From Rhopalosiphum padi (taxonomy: Eukaryota > Arthropoda > Insecta > Hemiptera > Aphididae), in assembly GCF_020882245.1 (NCBI RefSeq), contig NC_083597.1:69480152-69544151 (forward strand): DNA of 64,000 nt, written 5' to 3'. The notes beneath the pieces were generated by a model that searched no databases, was not told the DNA's origin, and saw nothing but the letters and a program-made list of their open reading frames with translations. A program made the translations under genes and the position numbers. Position 1 is the first letter of the stretch, and each line of letters starts with the position of its first letter. This document shows positions 39,042-50,830 of this stretch, piece by piece.

Positions 39042-39849
39042 TTTACTAATATAACACTTATATAAAACATTTTAAGGCTTGATATTTTAAACTTCAAAAT
39101 TGTATTTTAAATCATAGATAATATTCAATCTTGATTATTGGAAACCAAGTTGGAAATCGATCAAATTAAACGTATATCAAAATTAACTATTTATTCAATA
39201 TAATTATTTAGAATTTATTTAGTTTAAAAGTAAACGACTAGAAAACAATTTAAAGTTTATTTTATTTTATTCTCCAATTATATGATAATTGTATATAATT
39301 TTAAATACGGGATAATTCGCCAATAATGATGTCCATCCCGTTTTTCTTTAATATCTAATGCAGTTATTCAAAATCTGATTTTATGTATAAAAATGAATTT
39401 GTATAAATTTATTTGTTTTATTTTTTTATCACAGAATTTATGGTCAAAAATACATACAACTTTTATAAAACTTAAATTAGGTATAAAAATGGAAAAATAA
39501 GAAAACATAACAAACTAAAGGTTATCCCATAGCATTAAATTATAGAATTTAGTAATTTATAATAATAAAAGTATTCATTATTTCGTTTATATTTTTTTCC
39601 ATTTAATTTTTTTTTCTTGATTTATAAATTGTCTTATTATTTAATTAACTAAATAAATTTAGTTTAATGCAATTTTAACTAATTGATGACACTGGATTTT
39701 TTTTTTTACAAATTAAGAAAATGCATCTATATTCACTTAAAAGTTATAATTATATAATCATCTAGTTGAACTGGTGATTAATTTATTATTTTTAAGAACA
39801 TATATTAACTAATTTATAATATAAGATATTAGATATTCTCAATTCTGCC
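39042..39849. other. AT-rich intergenic stretch, nothing recognised
   Basis: Very AT-rich, with T and A homopolymer runs. No supported frame on either strand. Confidence 0.5.
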
Positions 39850-40214
39850 GCACCAGTTGCGGTTTGTTTTCGTCCATTTGACACGAAATAATGACATTGG
39901 CGCATTACATTAGTCGTGTCGTTACCGTGTCGTGTCGTACCAAAAATCCCGTCAGTTGTTTGGATTTCTGTCTAGTCTGGCGAAAGGTCACACTATGGTA
40001 CATTAATTATTGTGTGTGTCTGTATTTCATAATAATGTAATTCAAACCATCGTTGTGGTTTCGATCGAGTGCCGTGGTACTCGTGGCGACATTTTAACTC
40101 GTCTGACTACCACCGTAGTGCCTTAATGGAAAAATTTGCTATTCGGAGTAAAAATATATTATCACATCCGGAGAAAACACATTAATAACAATAGTACATT
40201 TTTCGTCGTAGGTT
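39850..40214 (+). promoter_or_regulatory. Promoter / 5' UTR-like region before a candidate first exon
   Basis: Composition rises in GC and CpG (for example GTCGTGTCGTTACCGTGTCG, 39911-39930) directly before the candidate coding exon at 40215. A minor upstream ATG (40125) opens a short frame to TAA. No unambiguous TATA box or initiator is seen, and an acceptor-like CGTCGTAG at 40204-40211 means the exon may not be the first. Confidence 0.3.
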
Positions 40215-40280
40215 ATGCGGTCGATTAATTTTTGTTTTTACGAAGACCGCAGCGGAGAAGATCTGCCATTACATCTTAAT
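40215..40280 (+). CDS. Candidate first coding exon, unknown protein
   Basis: ATG at 40215 (G at -3) opens a 22-codon frame, MRSINFCFYEDRSGED and then LPLHLN, running without interruption into a consensus donor AAT|GTAAGTGT (intron from 40281, phase 0). The residues are protein-like and not dominated by AT-rich codons, and the exon sits at the 3' end of a CpG-moderate block. I do not recognise the protein. Downstream exons were not identified; any host gene would run rightward, towards and possibly through the oppositely oriented K2P gene. Confidence 0.35.
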
Positions 40281-40992
40281 GTAAGTGTATCGAGTGTATG
40301 TAGGTACGATATAGACATTTATAATATTATATCTTTATAAAGTGTCACCCCATCGTGTAGTGATCGACTTGTCCTGTCTAAACTCAATGACGACATGCTA
40401 TTGTTTCTTAAACACTCGATTATAAATCATGATTGTAAAATATTGAAATATGTTTACATAAAACTCCGCTACTTATAAGCCAATTTTGGATTTTTGAAAA
40501 AAATTGTAATCTGCAAACATTACAGCATAGGGCTCAATAAAATAATTGGTCGGCGGCGAGGCAACATTTGTGTTCAATTATTTTAGTTATGATTTTATTA
40601 ACAATTAACTATAATTATTACTGTCTAATATCTATAAATCCAACATCAACATTATACCTAAATAAATAGTTTCATTTTAAGTGAACTATTCATATTGAAA
40701 AATTTAAAGTCATCTAAAGATAAGACAACTGTCTATGTAGATGATTTTTACTAATAATTATCTTTAAACACGCGCGGCGCGTGTCTTTTCGCAGTCGATA
40801 CACTTCAACTGACGTGTCATTCCTAAAATGATTTAATCGAATCATTTTCAATTCTACTTTAGATTGTTAAAAAAAGAATGCTAGAAGCCAAATTTCGCGC
40901 AAGCACAACGGCCCAGTCTATAAATATATATAAGATATATACAACATATATTTACTCTGTTAAATCTATGATGGTAAGCTATTTGTTGTCGT

Positions 40993-41274
40993 TCAAGGTA
41001 ACAGGCGTAAAACTCGACAAATAAATATGATATATATTTTTTTTTTAATAATCCCTTGAGGTGTTATTTTTTTGGTATACGGTTTTAGATTAATCAAAGG
41101 CGTTTCTATCAGATTTCCGCGATGTTTCGATTTGGCGAATTGACATAACCCAATTCTAAAGATGAATCCAGCGCGTCCAAAACAAATATTTTCGTTTTCC
41201 GCATTGAATGCGATTAGTAAATCATTTGGGAGTATACACTGTATACATATTATAATCTGATTTAGCGATAGCAT
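40993..41274 (-). CDS. Unrecognised 93-codon open frame (hypothetical)
   Basis: A frame with an ATG and protein-like content, for example LIAFNAENENICFGRAGF and FAKSKHRGNLIETPLINL, in a patch less AT-rich than its flanks. No domain, splice context, promoter or poly(A) signal was recognised. It may be an old transposon or gene fragment, or chance. Confidence 0.15.
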   Translation of the reverse strand: MLSLNQIIICIQCILPNDLLIAFNAENENICFGRAGFIFRIGLCQFAKSKHRGNLIETPLINLKPYTKKITPQGIIKKKIYIIFICRVLRLLP

Positions 41275-43230
41275 GCTTTGCCCGGATTTAAGTGCTACGT
41301 CTTAAAGTCTATCAAAAAATGCACTTAAATATTATCAATAATGCCACTTCAACGCAATAATGCCTTTAAAAAATGACCATTTTTTTCTATTGTCGCATTA
41401 CGCGAGCGTTAGAATAACGAAAGTTTAACTTTCGGAATTGTTAGCACTTAAGTATATAATATTATAATATATTTATCTTAAATATACTAAAAATAATTCT
41501 AAATCAAAATAGTTACTAAATCAAGGAATGTACAATATAAAAATTAATACAATTGTAAACTTATGACAAAGTAGATATAGTACATACTATTATTATATTA
41601 TAACGCCTTGGCTTATCAATTTCTTAGCAAAAGCATCCGCAGACAGACAACTATAACGCCACCGTCATCGATGTAAAATCGATAAGCATGCGATACATTC
41701 CAACGGAAATTTCAATTTTTTTCCATATCGATCAAAACGGTTTTAGGAAGTGTGATGTATGTGTATAGTTCACAAATATTTGCGAGTATGCGTTTATCGC
41801 CGGTTAATTAATTAATTTATTTTATCTGTTTTTTTTTTGTCGAGACCGTACGACGTAGAATTAAAACAAATAATAATAAATTATAACTAGGTCCGTTTGG
41901 CAAAACCCTATTATAGAAATCGCATTATTTCACCCGGTGCACTCGGTATCGCGTAGTTTTTCTCATTTTTACTCCAATTATATTATTTATCAGTAAACAT
42001 ACGACAATATTAATAATACAACACACGTATTTTGGAACGAGTACAAGTATTACAGTGATACCGTCCCCGCGAACGAATAACGTTTAATTTAAGACATCGT
42101 GCTGGTGGCGATCTCGTTGGTACACGGTCGTAAACTTAGCAAGAAAAAAAGAAAAACAATCGACGAAATCGATATAAAAACAACAACGACGACGTAACTT
42201 TCAAAGTACAAAAATTTAGAACACGAAATATTACCGTAACCACTCACCGCATGAGTAGGGTAGTGAGTCGTATCGGCAAGACGAATTGAAACCGATATAT
42301 ATGTGTATGGTGTATTGTGAGTGATTTTATTTGTCCCAAAGTGTTATTAAGTTTTCCGTTTTAGTACGATCATTTCGAAAAGTAAAACAGATTTCGAAAC
42401 GTTGTCATCTGAAAAAAAGAATTACATATCTTGACATCAATATATTATTATATATATTTCTACTTCTGAGTATAAAAAATATATATTGTATAAATATGTC
42501 GTTCGTCTTTCATTTTATTCAATTGCATAATATTATTTTTCACTTTAAAAATCCTATTTCGACATAATATTTTGTAGATACCTGGGCGTGAAATATTTTA
42601 GTTTTACATATTATTATTTGTCGACAATGTTCACCATTGTGCAGTTTCAATTGAAAATTATATTTAATCATTTACGTCGATAATATTATATTGTCGCAAC
42701 GCAAATATTCGTTCAGACAATGCAATTATTTTTTGAAAACAAACTCTGAAAGCGTTACCTCCGACTTATGTTTATTTAACGATAGCTGACGCACGAGAAG
42801 AAACCATTAGACATTTTACGTGACGATTCTATAATTAATATTCTATTTTGTTATATAATTAAAATCGAAGCATTTATTATACGGAAATCTATATTGAAAA
42901 TCGTTGTGATTCATTCCACGAACGAGAGGCTCTCATACGGAATATTTTAAAATATATTGAGTGGAACTTCGCGTGTTCAACGAAATTGTTTTACGTAACT
43001 GAATATACGTAATATTATATTGTTATGCAACAAAAAACCACCTATAACATACAATTTACATATAAATATTAGGTAGTACTATACTATAATAGAGAGATGC
43101 TTATTAATAAATATTAATTATAATAATTATTGTCGAACGGATAAAAGCGATTGCGCAATGACAACTGTTATAACAATCGATTACAATATTATACATTATA
43201 TAGTACATGGACAGACAGAGTGCTGAAAGT
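41275..43230. other. Intergenic DNA with a CpG-moderate block
   Basis: 41640-42320 is less AT-rich (ACCGTCATCGATG; ACCGTCCCCGCGAACG), without a domain-bearing frame. The 78-aa frame at 42331-42567 is Ile/Lys/Phe-rich and looks like chance. The block may be regulatory. Confidence 0.3.
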
Positions 43231-43248
43231 TTATATTGTTCTGTACAG

Positions 43249-43359
43249 TGAAAGTACACATCTTAACTTTGAAAACAATTGCGTGCGATTTGATTGAAAC
43301 CGACGGATTACATTGTGTGCCGCGCCGCGATCTGAATCGAAATAATTATGATAGCTCAG
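43249..43359 (+). CDS. Candidate internal or 5' exon with strong splice donor
   Basis: A stretch between an acceptor-like TGTTCTGTACAG (ending 43248) and a consensus donor CAG|GTAGGT (intron from 43360) stays open in one frame, including CDLIETDGLHCVPRRDLN. GC is higher than in the flanks. It is on the same strand as the candidate exon at 40215, and the two could be alternative 5' exons of one gene, but the phases (0 out of the first, 1 into this one) do not allow direct joining. Function unknown. Confidence 0.22.
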
Positions 43360-43360
43360 G

Positions 43361-44779
43361 TAGGTATATTATTATAACAACACTTATATTATATGGTTTC
43401 TCCCAGAGTTATGATATTTTACAAACTTAAAATTTCGTATTATTTTGATTTTCTTTGTTGTCATCAAATCGTTTAATGCGAGCTCTCCAGGATACTCTGA
43501 GCATTTTATTATTAAGATTCAAAAATTCGACAATTTCTAGTCACGTGGGGTCGTGGCCTTACAATAAAAGCCACATGGCGAAATAAAATCAAATCATCAT
43601 CAAACTTTTTTTTAGGTCTTATTAAAATTTGGTAACTTAAAAAAAAATATATTTTAAAATACTCAAAACTTTGTGATATATAGACGTTTATTAAAATTTT
43701 AAAATTCTTTGTAAATAGACTTATTAAAATCAAAGGACAATTTGACCGGCATAAAATCTTCATATTTGAAATAAAAATAAAAATTTCAATGATATGACTA
43801 TTTCTTGAGGCATGCGAATTTTCCTGTTTGGTTTTGTATTAAAAACATGTCTGCTACGTTGTCCTAATTATTATAAAACCATAAAATTGTCGATTTTTGG
43901 TGATTCGAAACGATTTATAATAATATTGGGTTTCAACTCTCGAACATTATAGTATTGTCGCCAATGGAGGTCATTATTGTGTGCAGGTGTTTCCACCAAT
44001 TGGAGACGTTTTTGCGTACTACCAAAGTCGATGAAAACGTAATAGCGCGTGTACGATGGACATTATAAAGGTTGGGTTCAAAAGAGATATAAAAAAAGAA
44101 TTTTATAATATCGTACTATCCCACGTTTATAGTCTATATATATCCCATGTACCTATAACAAAGGGTGCCGTTCATGCACCGTGTGTGAGTTTGATGGTGA
44201 AATAATATCTTTTATTTTGCTGGAAAAAATGTATAAAAAAGTAAGAAAAGAAAATTCTACTTGGACGGAATGATATATAAATATTGTGAAAAGTGGTGAA
44301 ACGGATTTTGGCTCAGGACATTTTATTATTGTCTCGTGACTGAAAGTTGGAAGTTGCTGTAAGTGAGTGTTGACTGTCGAGAGATGAGATTATATTATTA
44401 TCAGACATTATTGTGTAATAATCAATAATGATAAAATATGATATTTATGTTACGCCAGAAAACGTGAATCATGGTTTATATAATAGCATTTAAAAATATT
44501 GGTTATTCCATTATTTAATAAATAATATTAATATACAATATTATACATATATATATATATATATTATTATCAAGCATTGTGATTTAATTTTACAGTAAAA
44601 AGTCAACGAATATTAAAATAAAAATTCTTTGATTTAATAATCTGAAAATAATATTTTGACATGTTTCATCTATACTAGTATACTACTGCAATATTATATT
44701 GAGTAGATATGGAAATGTAAACGTAAAAATATATTCCGTTGAAAAGTAACCATGATTTTTATTATTAAAATTGGTAGTA
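43361..44779. other. AT-rich stretch, nothing recognised
   Basis: No credible gene. 43970-44060 is slightly GC-richer. An AT microsatellite lies at 44547-44564. Confidence 0.45.
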
Positions 44780-44948
44780 TATAGGGACCTCTGCCGCGAG
44801 GACAGAGATAAATAAGTGTAAAGAGATGTATATAAATTATGTCCCTGTAAAAGTAAACATTGATATCTCAAAGTCTCAAGAGAACAAAAAAAAAATTGAC
44901 ATATTGAAACCATGAGATAGCGAAGTTCGAGATAGTGAGATTCTACTG
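44780..44948. mobile_element. pogo/Tigger-like (Tc1-mariner) transposon end
   Basis: Read on the minus strand the end is CAGTAGAATCTCACTATCTC (44929-44948) with GAACTTCG next to it, preceded on the outer side by TA (44949-44950). CAGTAGAA plus repeated TATCTCGAA-type motifs and a TA target are characteristic of pogo/Tigger termini. Internally GACCTCTGCCGCGAGGACAG and GATATCTCAAAG recur in the same style. No opposite inverted repeat was found, so the left limit is approximate and the copy is probably truncated. Confidence 0.5.
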
Positions 44949-44950
44949 TA

Positions 44951-46239
44951 GTATACATTTTCATCGTGGCAGCATCATATAATTGTTATAATATAATAAA
45001 CTATATAAGTATTTACACGAAGATACGGATGAAGAAGGATAAACGTACGTATTTCCACGTATTTCTGTGTGTGACTACGACCATTACTCAGTACAAACGC
45101 GCACACCTTTTTCCTGTCGGTATTAAATATTTATTTAGAACCATACGCATAATACGCAGCACAGCTTTTTATTGTGTCCGTCAATATTTTCATGTCTCTT
45201 TTATTGTTCTCTCTCTCTCTTTGCGGTCGTCTACGATCTTTTGCCGAATATTTTTCTCGCTTCGTATCGAGGGAAAACGTTCCATCATATACACACTCGT
45301 TTGCCGCGCCACCGGAGGGTTTCAAAAGGAAAAAAATCATATGAAAAATGCATCGAAAACGACTGGTTGAGAACTTTTTTTTTCCTTTACTTCATATTTT
45401 TTCTTCTTTTTTTTTGTCAACTCTTTTTCCTTAATATCGAATAATAAGCATCGCACAGCTTGCGACATATATATTACATGGACAACTAGAAAAAATACAA
45501 TGAAACATACCAAAAGACAACTGCAGAACAAGCGTTAGTATATAATACTAATATAATAATATATACAATATAATATTATTCTTATGCTGAATAAATAATA
45601 TTGGTATATATAATATATATTATACATGTTTAGTATTATTAAACACATTATTTAGAGGATTTTAGAAATTATCAACCTACCACATATTGCATTTAACTAT
45701 TCGTACTTTATTTTTTTTTTTATCAGTACTATCTTACTATTTTGTTTTAACTCTAAATCTTGTTTTCGATTTTATAGTTTTTTATTTTAAAGTAATAGGT
45801 TTTATTTTAAGAAGAATAACACGTAAATGGCTTTATAAATATCGAACCTTGAAAACTAAAAGGTAGTTTATTATTTATATAAGTATTAGATCAAAACGAG
45901 CTAAGTAGTGAAACATCAAAAACTCTTATTCAAACTCACTTACTTATTTAGTTATTTAATCTTATTAAAGCATAATATTTATGTTTATAAATAATATAGA
46001 CAATTTCGATTTCAATACGATATTACTTTTTATATAAAAGTATTCTGTTTAAGCAAGTATAGCATTTAAAACAAATGTTGCTCACAAAAACAAAAAAAAT
46101 CCAAATAACCATTGTCGTAAAAATATCAAAACATTTAGTGTATTTAAACGATTATTCCTATAAAAAAAATACATCATTTTATTATTGATAAAGCGAGTGT
46201 CTCATGTTAAAAAAAAAATCCTTGTGTACTGTTTATCTA
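44951..46239. other. Intergenic stretch with overlapping chance frames
   Basis: The frames at 44966-45444 (up to 134 aa plus, 69 aa minus) overlap on both strands within a CT-rich block (TCTCTCTCTCT near 45211) and show no motif. The remainder to 46239 is AT-rich and featureless. Confidence 0.35.
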
Positions 46240-47470
46240 TCTTTCTTTCATCTCTCTATCGTTCGGTCTTTCTCTGTTACCTCTATCTCTTTCTCTCTTG
46301 GTTCGGCTGAAGCTTGCTTCCGGCGGTCGTTTTCATGGATAATTTAATAATATTTTCACGCGACCTATTGCCATCCTCTCCGTCTCACTGTCCGTCTATC
46401 TATCTCTATCATGTGCACGGTGGTTATCGTACACGACCACACTGCAACACGACAAAACTGTTTTTCCGGCGATCGATAGTCTTCCGAGAGCTGCTATTCT
46501 CGCAACTACGTCCGCTTTACTCCACCCCCTCCCACACCTGACCAAAACGAATGATGTGCGTGCGTGCAGGATCTCCGTGATGGTTCCTGCCGATTTTCAC
46601 ACGCGTTTTATCACGTTAGTTCCACTCATGGTTATACAAGCCTTTGAATAATATGTAGGTACTATGGATATAGCTGCGGTAATCGAGGGGAGGGGGGTCA
46701 GCAATGATGGTTTAGATGAGATAACCTTTATGAGTAGTGTTCGGAAATCAACGATCCGCACGCGGACCCAAAACTTTGCTATTTTGCCGGAAAACTCACA
46801 TAAATTATGTGCTACTATCATCATCATCATCATAGTCGTCGATGGACATAGACGCGGCGATACAAACGATATACCCGCGGCACACTCGCTCGATCGGACG
46901 TGTACAACCGTCGACGTCGTCGTTGGTGGCAGTTGTACATTATTATATTGTATATTGTATTGTACGCTGTCGACGGAGCGTTCCGATAGTATACCGGACG
47001 TCATGGTTGTTTGCAAAATATATTATTATTACTGCTGTTGTCTCTAACATCATGTATTTTCGATTCCCCGTCGTCCGCCCTAATGGAATTCTGTTTACTG
47101 AGCGCATATTCAAGTACTGCGTATACAGTATAATATTATATGTTATTATACTATACAATAATACTACGGTATCGAAATATTGCGTGTATTGATAGACGAG
47201 GAACGTTAAATAATAATAATAATATTAATGTCGTTTGCACCACTTGGATTTATCGCGACGACTCTGCGATTTATGGTCGTCGTTTTCGCCGAAATATTTG
47301 AGTTCTAACCGTCGGCACATGCTATGTACAGAAGCTGTCGTAAATCTTTCAGAAATTCACTGACTGCGTTTCAATAGTAAAAACGTGGCGTTTTAGTTTA
47401 GGGTTCGAGTTTTTGGTGCGTGTACGTGATTTTACGAAAACGCAAAAATGTGTAAATCGTCACGCCACGC
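46240..47470. promoter_or_regulatory. CpG/CT-rich island, possible promoter region
   Basis: Polypyrimidine repeats (CTATCTTTCTTTCATCTCTC, then many TCTCT) at 46238-46420 are followed by CpG-containing DNA to about 47470. The frames at 46597-47192 exist on both strands and include simple Ile or Met runs from an ATC/ATG repeat near 46820, so they are not accepted as genes. CT/GA-rich tracts plus CpG suggest regulatory DNA; no gene can be attached. Confidence 0.25.
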
Positions 47471-49260
47471 TAAGCCGTTTGGGACTGGATTATTCGGTTA
47501 CTAGTTATTATTATTGATAAATGGGTGATTGACCAATTCTCATCCCCTTCCTCTTTATTCTCCAATGATGTAGTTACTTAAAATCATATTTTTAAATTTT
47601 TAAATATACTTAAGAACCATGTTTTAAAATTCTTGAGAATTTTATACTACTTAAAAATTGCTATGATACATACTTCTATTTTAAATGAGATCCAATTTAT
47701 ACTGTAAATTATTAAGCGGAACATTTTTATAAATATGTTAACGTATCAAAATTCAAACTCGAACGAGTAATTTTTGAGTTATTTATCTTTGTGTATTAAA
47801 AATTAAAGAATAAAGATAATATGTAATATATAGCCAATGATAAAAGATTTGGAAGATATAGGGAAAACCTATATCCATATATATTATTCACTAAATAATT
47901 TACAGTAAAAAGGAGTTATCATTTTAAAAACAGAAATTGTCATCTTCACAGGACACTGCATAACCAGTACAAATAAATTCAAGAATTTTAAAGTATAGGT
48001 CCAAAACCTTATATACTTAAAGTACATCATTTAAACAAAATAAAAATTTTTAACGACAATCGACTGCTGTGCAAACAAATCAAACACACACACACACACG
48101 TACATTTACGCACATACATCCACCAGAATAATGCGGGCCGCCCACTACGACGTTTTTAATGAACCGTTCGATTGACGTTTGATTAGAAAAAAAAATATAA
48201 TGTTCATTATTTTGTACTGTAAACTGCTGCTGGATTAACGAGGGAATAACGTGGTAACGATATACTACCTGTGAGTTCCTGCATATTGCACATAGTATAG
48301 GTACACGGTACACATAGACACGTGTTTACATTCCCTCGTTGGGTTTACAGGAAACAAGAATTTAAAACGGAAATACGTCCATCACGGACTGACGATACGA
48401 CGATATTATTACAGTTTATGTATTACTTAATAGAAAATAAGATAGGACCAAGATCAGACGTCATCGACTAGTAGTATTAAAAAAAAAAAAAAAAAATACT
48501 GGATTATTCACCTAGCAGAATTACTGATATTTTGTACTTTAATTACGTATTATTTATTCAAGTTATAACTAATGAAACTTTTAAGTAATTTTTTTTTAAT
48601 TAAAATACAAAATAATATGTATTACATTATGTGATTAATATATGATATTAGACTTGAAAAGCATGATTAAGGAAGTCATCAATTTGTAACCCTTCTGAAC
48701 GTTAATATTTCACATAGAATTGCGATAGTAAATCATGATTTCAGTTATCTTTACGCTTTACCTAAGCCTGCGAAAAAAGTAATCAGATATACAAATTGAA
48801 GTCAAGTTTTTAATTAGGCAATATATTTGAATTTAGTTTTGTACGAGAATGACTAATGAGTATAATTAGTGAATTTTATCTAATTCTGCGACATTTTTTA
48901 ATAAAAAATCAGTCATATCATAGTTCGTAGTAAGTCAAATACCACGGAAAAACAGCAATAGTGCGAAGATTGGAAAAAAATTAATTTTCAGAATTTTCTA
49001 AATATATGAAGTAAAATAACAGCGCACCTATTATTATTGGTCCTGGAAATGTCAGTGGTAAAATATTAGTCAAATATCAGCTTAAGTTAGTTACTACCTT
49101 TGAGGACTGATGTTTTAATGTCATTTATTAGTTAAGTCGCATTAAACCATGTATTAACATGATTTTTCTGTTTTGTAAAATATAAAAAAAAAATAATAAA
49201 AATTACGTTTAGTGGAGCGGGTATTTATTTTATTTTATTTTTATAATATATAGTAGACTA
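47471..49260. other. AT-rich stretch with small repeats
   Basis: No credible frame. It contains a CA microsatellite (48082-48099) and an A16 run (about 48479-48496). 48100-48480 is slightly GC-richer. Confidence 0.45.
48082..48099. repeat. (CA)n microsatellite
   Basis: Nine tandem AC/CA units. Confidence 0.9.
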
Positions 49261-49405
49261 TTAATTCAATTCATAAAACGCTTGTGCGATTGCATTGAAT
49301 GTCAAGAAACAGTCTAGTGAAGTATTGTTTTTTCCGAGTGCAAAGTCAATCGTATCATCTAATTTTTTAGATTTTGGTAAATTGATTAGATTGGAAACTT
49401 TGAAT
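49261..49405 (-). CDS. Tentative terminal exon of a small unknown gene
   Basis: On the minus strand a frame reads FKVSNLINLPKSKKLDD, then TIDFALGKNNTSLDCFLT, and ends YELN-TAA at 49261. ATAAAATAAAATAAA (poly(A)-signal-like) follows within about 45 nt. Two overlapping acceptors exist, CACAG (after 49411) and TTTAG (after 49406). The second joins in frame with the candidate exon at 49683-49752. The plus strand also shows an acceptor/donor pair over the same bases, so the strand is not certain. No family recognised. Confidence 0.22.
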
Positions 49406-49682
49406 CTAAACTGTGAATTAGGTAAGTAGGTTTTGCAATGATAATTTTTTTTCAAAAGTGTTTATTTTCTATTTACTTTAAAATTTCAAGCAGAATTTTT
49501 TATTTTTGGTAAATAATAATTATATATAAAACAAAATTCTAAGCGAGTAATTGGTTAGGTATCAAACTTTATATACCTATTAGGTACAATTTATAGTTCA
49601 AATAAAAGGTTCTCATTTGAAAAATAAGACACTGAAAAACAATTTCGGTAAGGATATGTCTGCCCTGCCACGATATACTTAC

Positions 49683-49752
49683 ACACCCAGAGATATTCTA
49701 ATAACATTCTCTATATCAACAACAAAGCATTTGAATTGTACATAATCATCTC
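49683..49752 (-). CDS. Tentative internal exon of the same small gene
   Basis: A 70-nt segment is bounded by an acceptor TTTTGTTCAG (before 49752) and a consensus donor GTAAGTAT (from 49682). It is open in one frame, DDYVQFKCFVVDIENVIR and then ISLG, with phase 1 in and phase 2 out. Splicing to 49405 keeps the frame. A second acceptor (TTGTTTTTCAG, near 49640) would instead give a short tail and an early stop. No ATG-bearing upstream exon was established. Confidence 0.22.
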
Positions 49753-50610
49753 CTGAACAAAACATTATGCGAAATCACGTTTTTTGTGTAGGTATGAGTA
49801 GTTTTTTCTGTAGTTCCGAGTTCAACGGATTCAGTACTTTAGTCGTAAATACGGTTAGTAAACACTAGGCTATAATATTGTTTCTAATCAATACGATATG
49901 TTTTATAGGAAAACACGATAAAATGGTATTGTACTCCATATAATTGTATTTCGCAAACATTTTAACTTGTATTTCATTTTATAAATTGAATTTAATAATT
50001 TTTCAAAATAAGTTAATCTTAAAAATTAAAAATGATTTTTCTTTATTTTTAAATTTGAATATTTTAAGCAATTACCACTATTATTGGTATTGTTTACTCA
50101 ATGAATATTGTCTCTATTCTATTGATTTTCGATACACATGCGCGCACTCCGTTTTGCATTTTTGCTACTGCGGATCCTGGTTTTGTATTACCATAGTATT
50201 GTGTGCAATAACAATATTATTATGTTTTTATATTCGGTCACGCGCGTACCGTCCTATCAGTTGTGGCGATTTTCTTTCAATTCACTACCGTTTACAATAT
50301 ATAGTTTTCTCGGTCGTTGAAAATCTGAATAGAAAATATTGATATCCACGGCTAAATAAAACGAAAATATACAATCGAATCGAAGAATAGATTTATGCGC
50401 ATATATTGGATGTACCATATTGTACAGAACGACCTAAAGTATTTGTGTACGGATTTTTTTATAAACAAATTTAGTAGATAATATTCAGGTGAATATAAAT
50501 AAATATTTTGAAATACATTTTTAAAACAAATATAATTTATACTTAATTGCATTAACTCTCAATTTACTTCAAAAAAACTAATTGTCAGTTAAATTCAGTA
50601 ATATTGTTGA
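49753..50610. other. AT-rich stretch, nothing firm
   Basis: The 132-aa frame at 49944-50342 (plus) is rich in Tyr, Phe, Ile, Cys and Leu from AT-rich codons, and overlapping frames exist. No domain or splice support. Confidence 0.4.
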
Positions 50611-50614
50611 TTAG

Positions 50615-50830
50615 TGTGGTACTGTGGTGCAATGGTCACACCTCATCGGTTCGACAAAAGCATGTGAAAAAAATTCTTCTTCATATTTACCAGCCGTTGT
50701 TTTGAATATACTCACCCAGGCTCACTCTAATGGGAGCGAGGTCAATACACACGTTAAAATCCTCTTCTTTAGATAAGAGTAGTATAATACACTCTATCAT
50801 TCCTAACTAATAAGACATTGAAGATGAATG
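50615..50830 (+). repeat. SINE-like relic with tRNA-type boxes
   Basis: TGGTGCAATGGTCAC (A-box-like, about 50631-50640 core) and GGTTCGAC (B-box-like, about 50658-50665) are followed by a GC-richer body (ACCCAGGCTCACTCTAATGG, 50714-50733). The box spacing is shorter than in a real tRNA, suggesting a deletion in a tRNA-derived SINE head. The ends are not defined. Confidence 0.35.

Noticed and set aside
44966..45444. 134-aa and 90-aa plus-strand frames
   Set aside because: They overlap each other and a minus-strand frame, and are built from CT-rich simple sequence without motifs.
46597..47192. 139-aa minus and 127-aa plus frames
   Set aside because: Mutually overlapping on opposite strands, with Met/Ile runs from a trinucleotide repeat; no domain or splice evidence.
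49944..50342. 132-aa plus-strand frame
   Set aside because: Composition is that expected from AT-rich DNA (Tyr, Phe, Ile, Leu, Cys); no motif, and it overlaps other frames.
50672..50760. GTGAGTAT donor on the minus strand with VCIDLAPIRVSLG as an upstream exon of the 49.7-kb candidate
   Set aside because: The phase fits, but the segment lies inside a SINE-like relic and no acceptor or ATG was found; judged to be chance.
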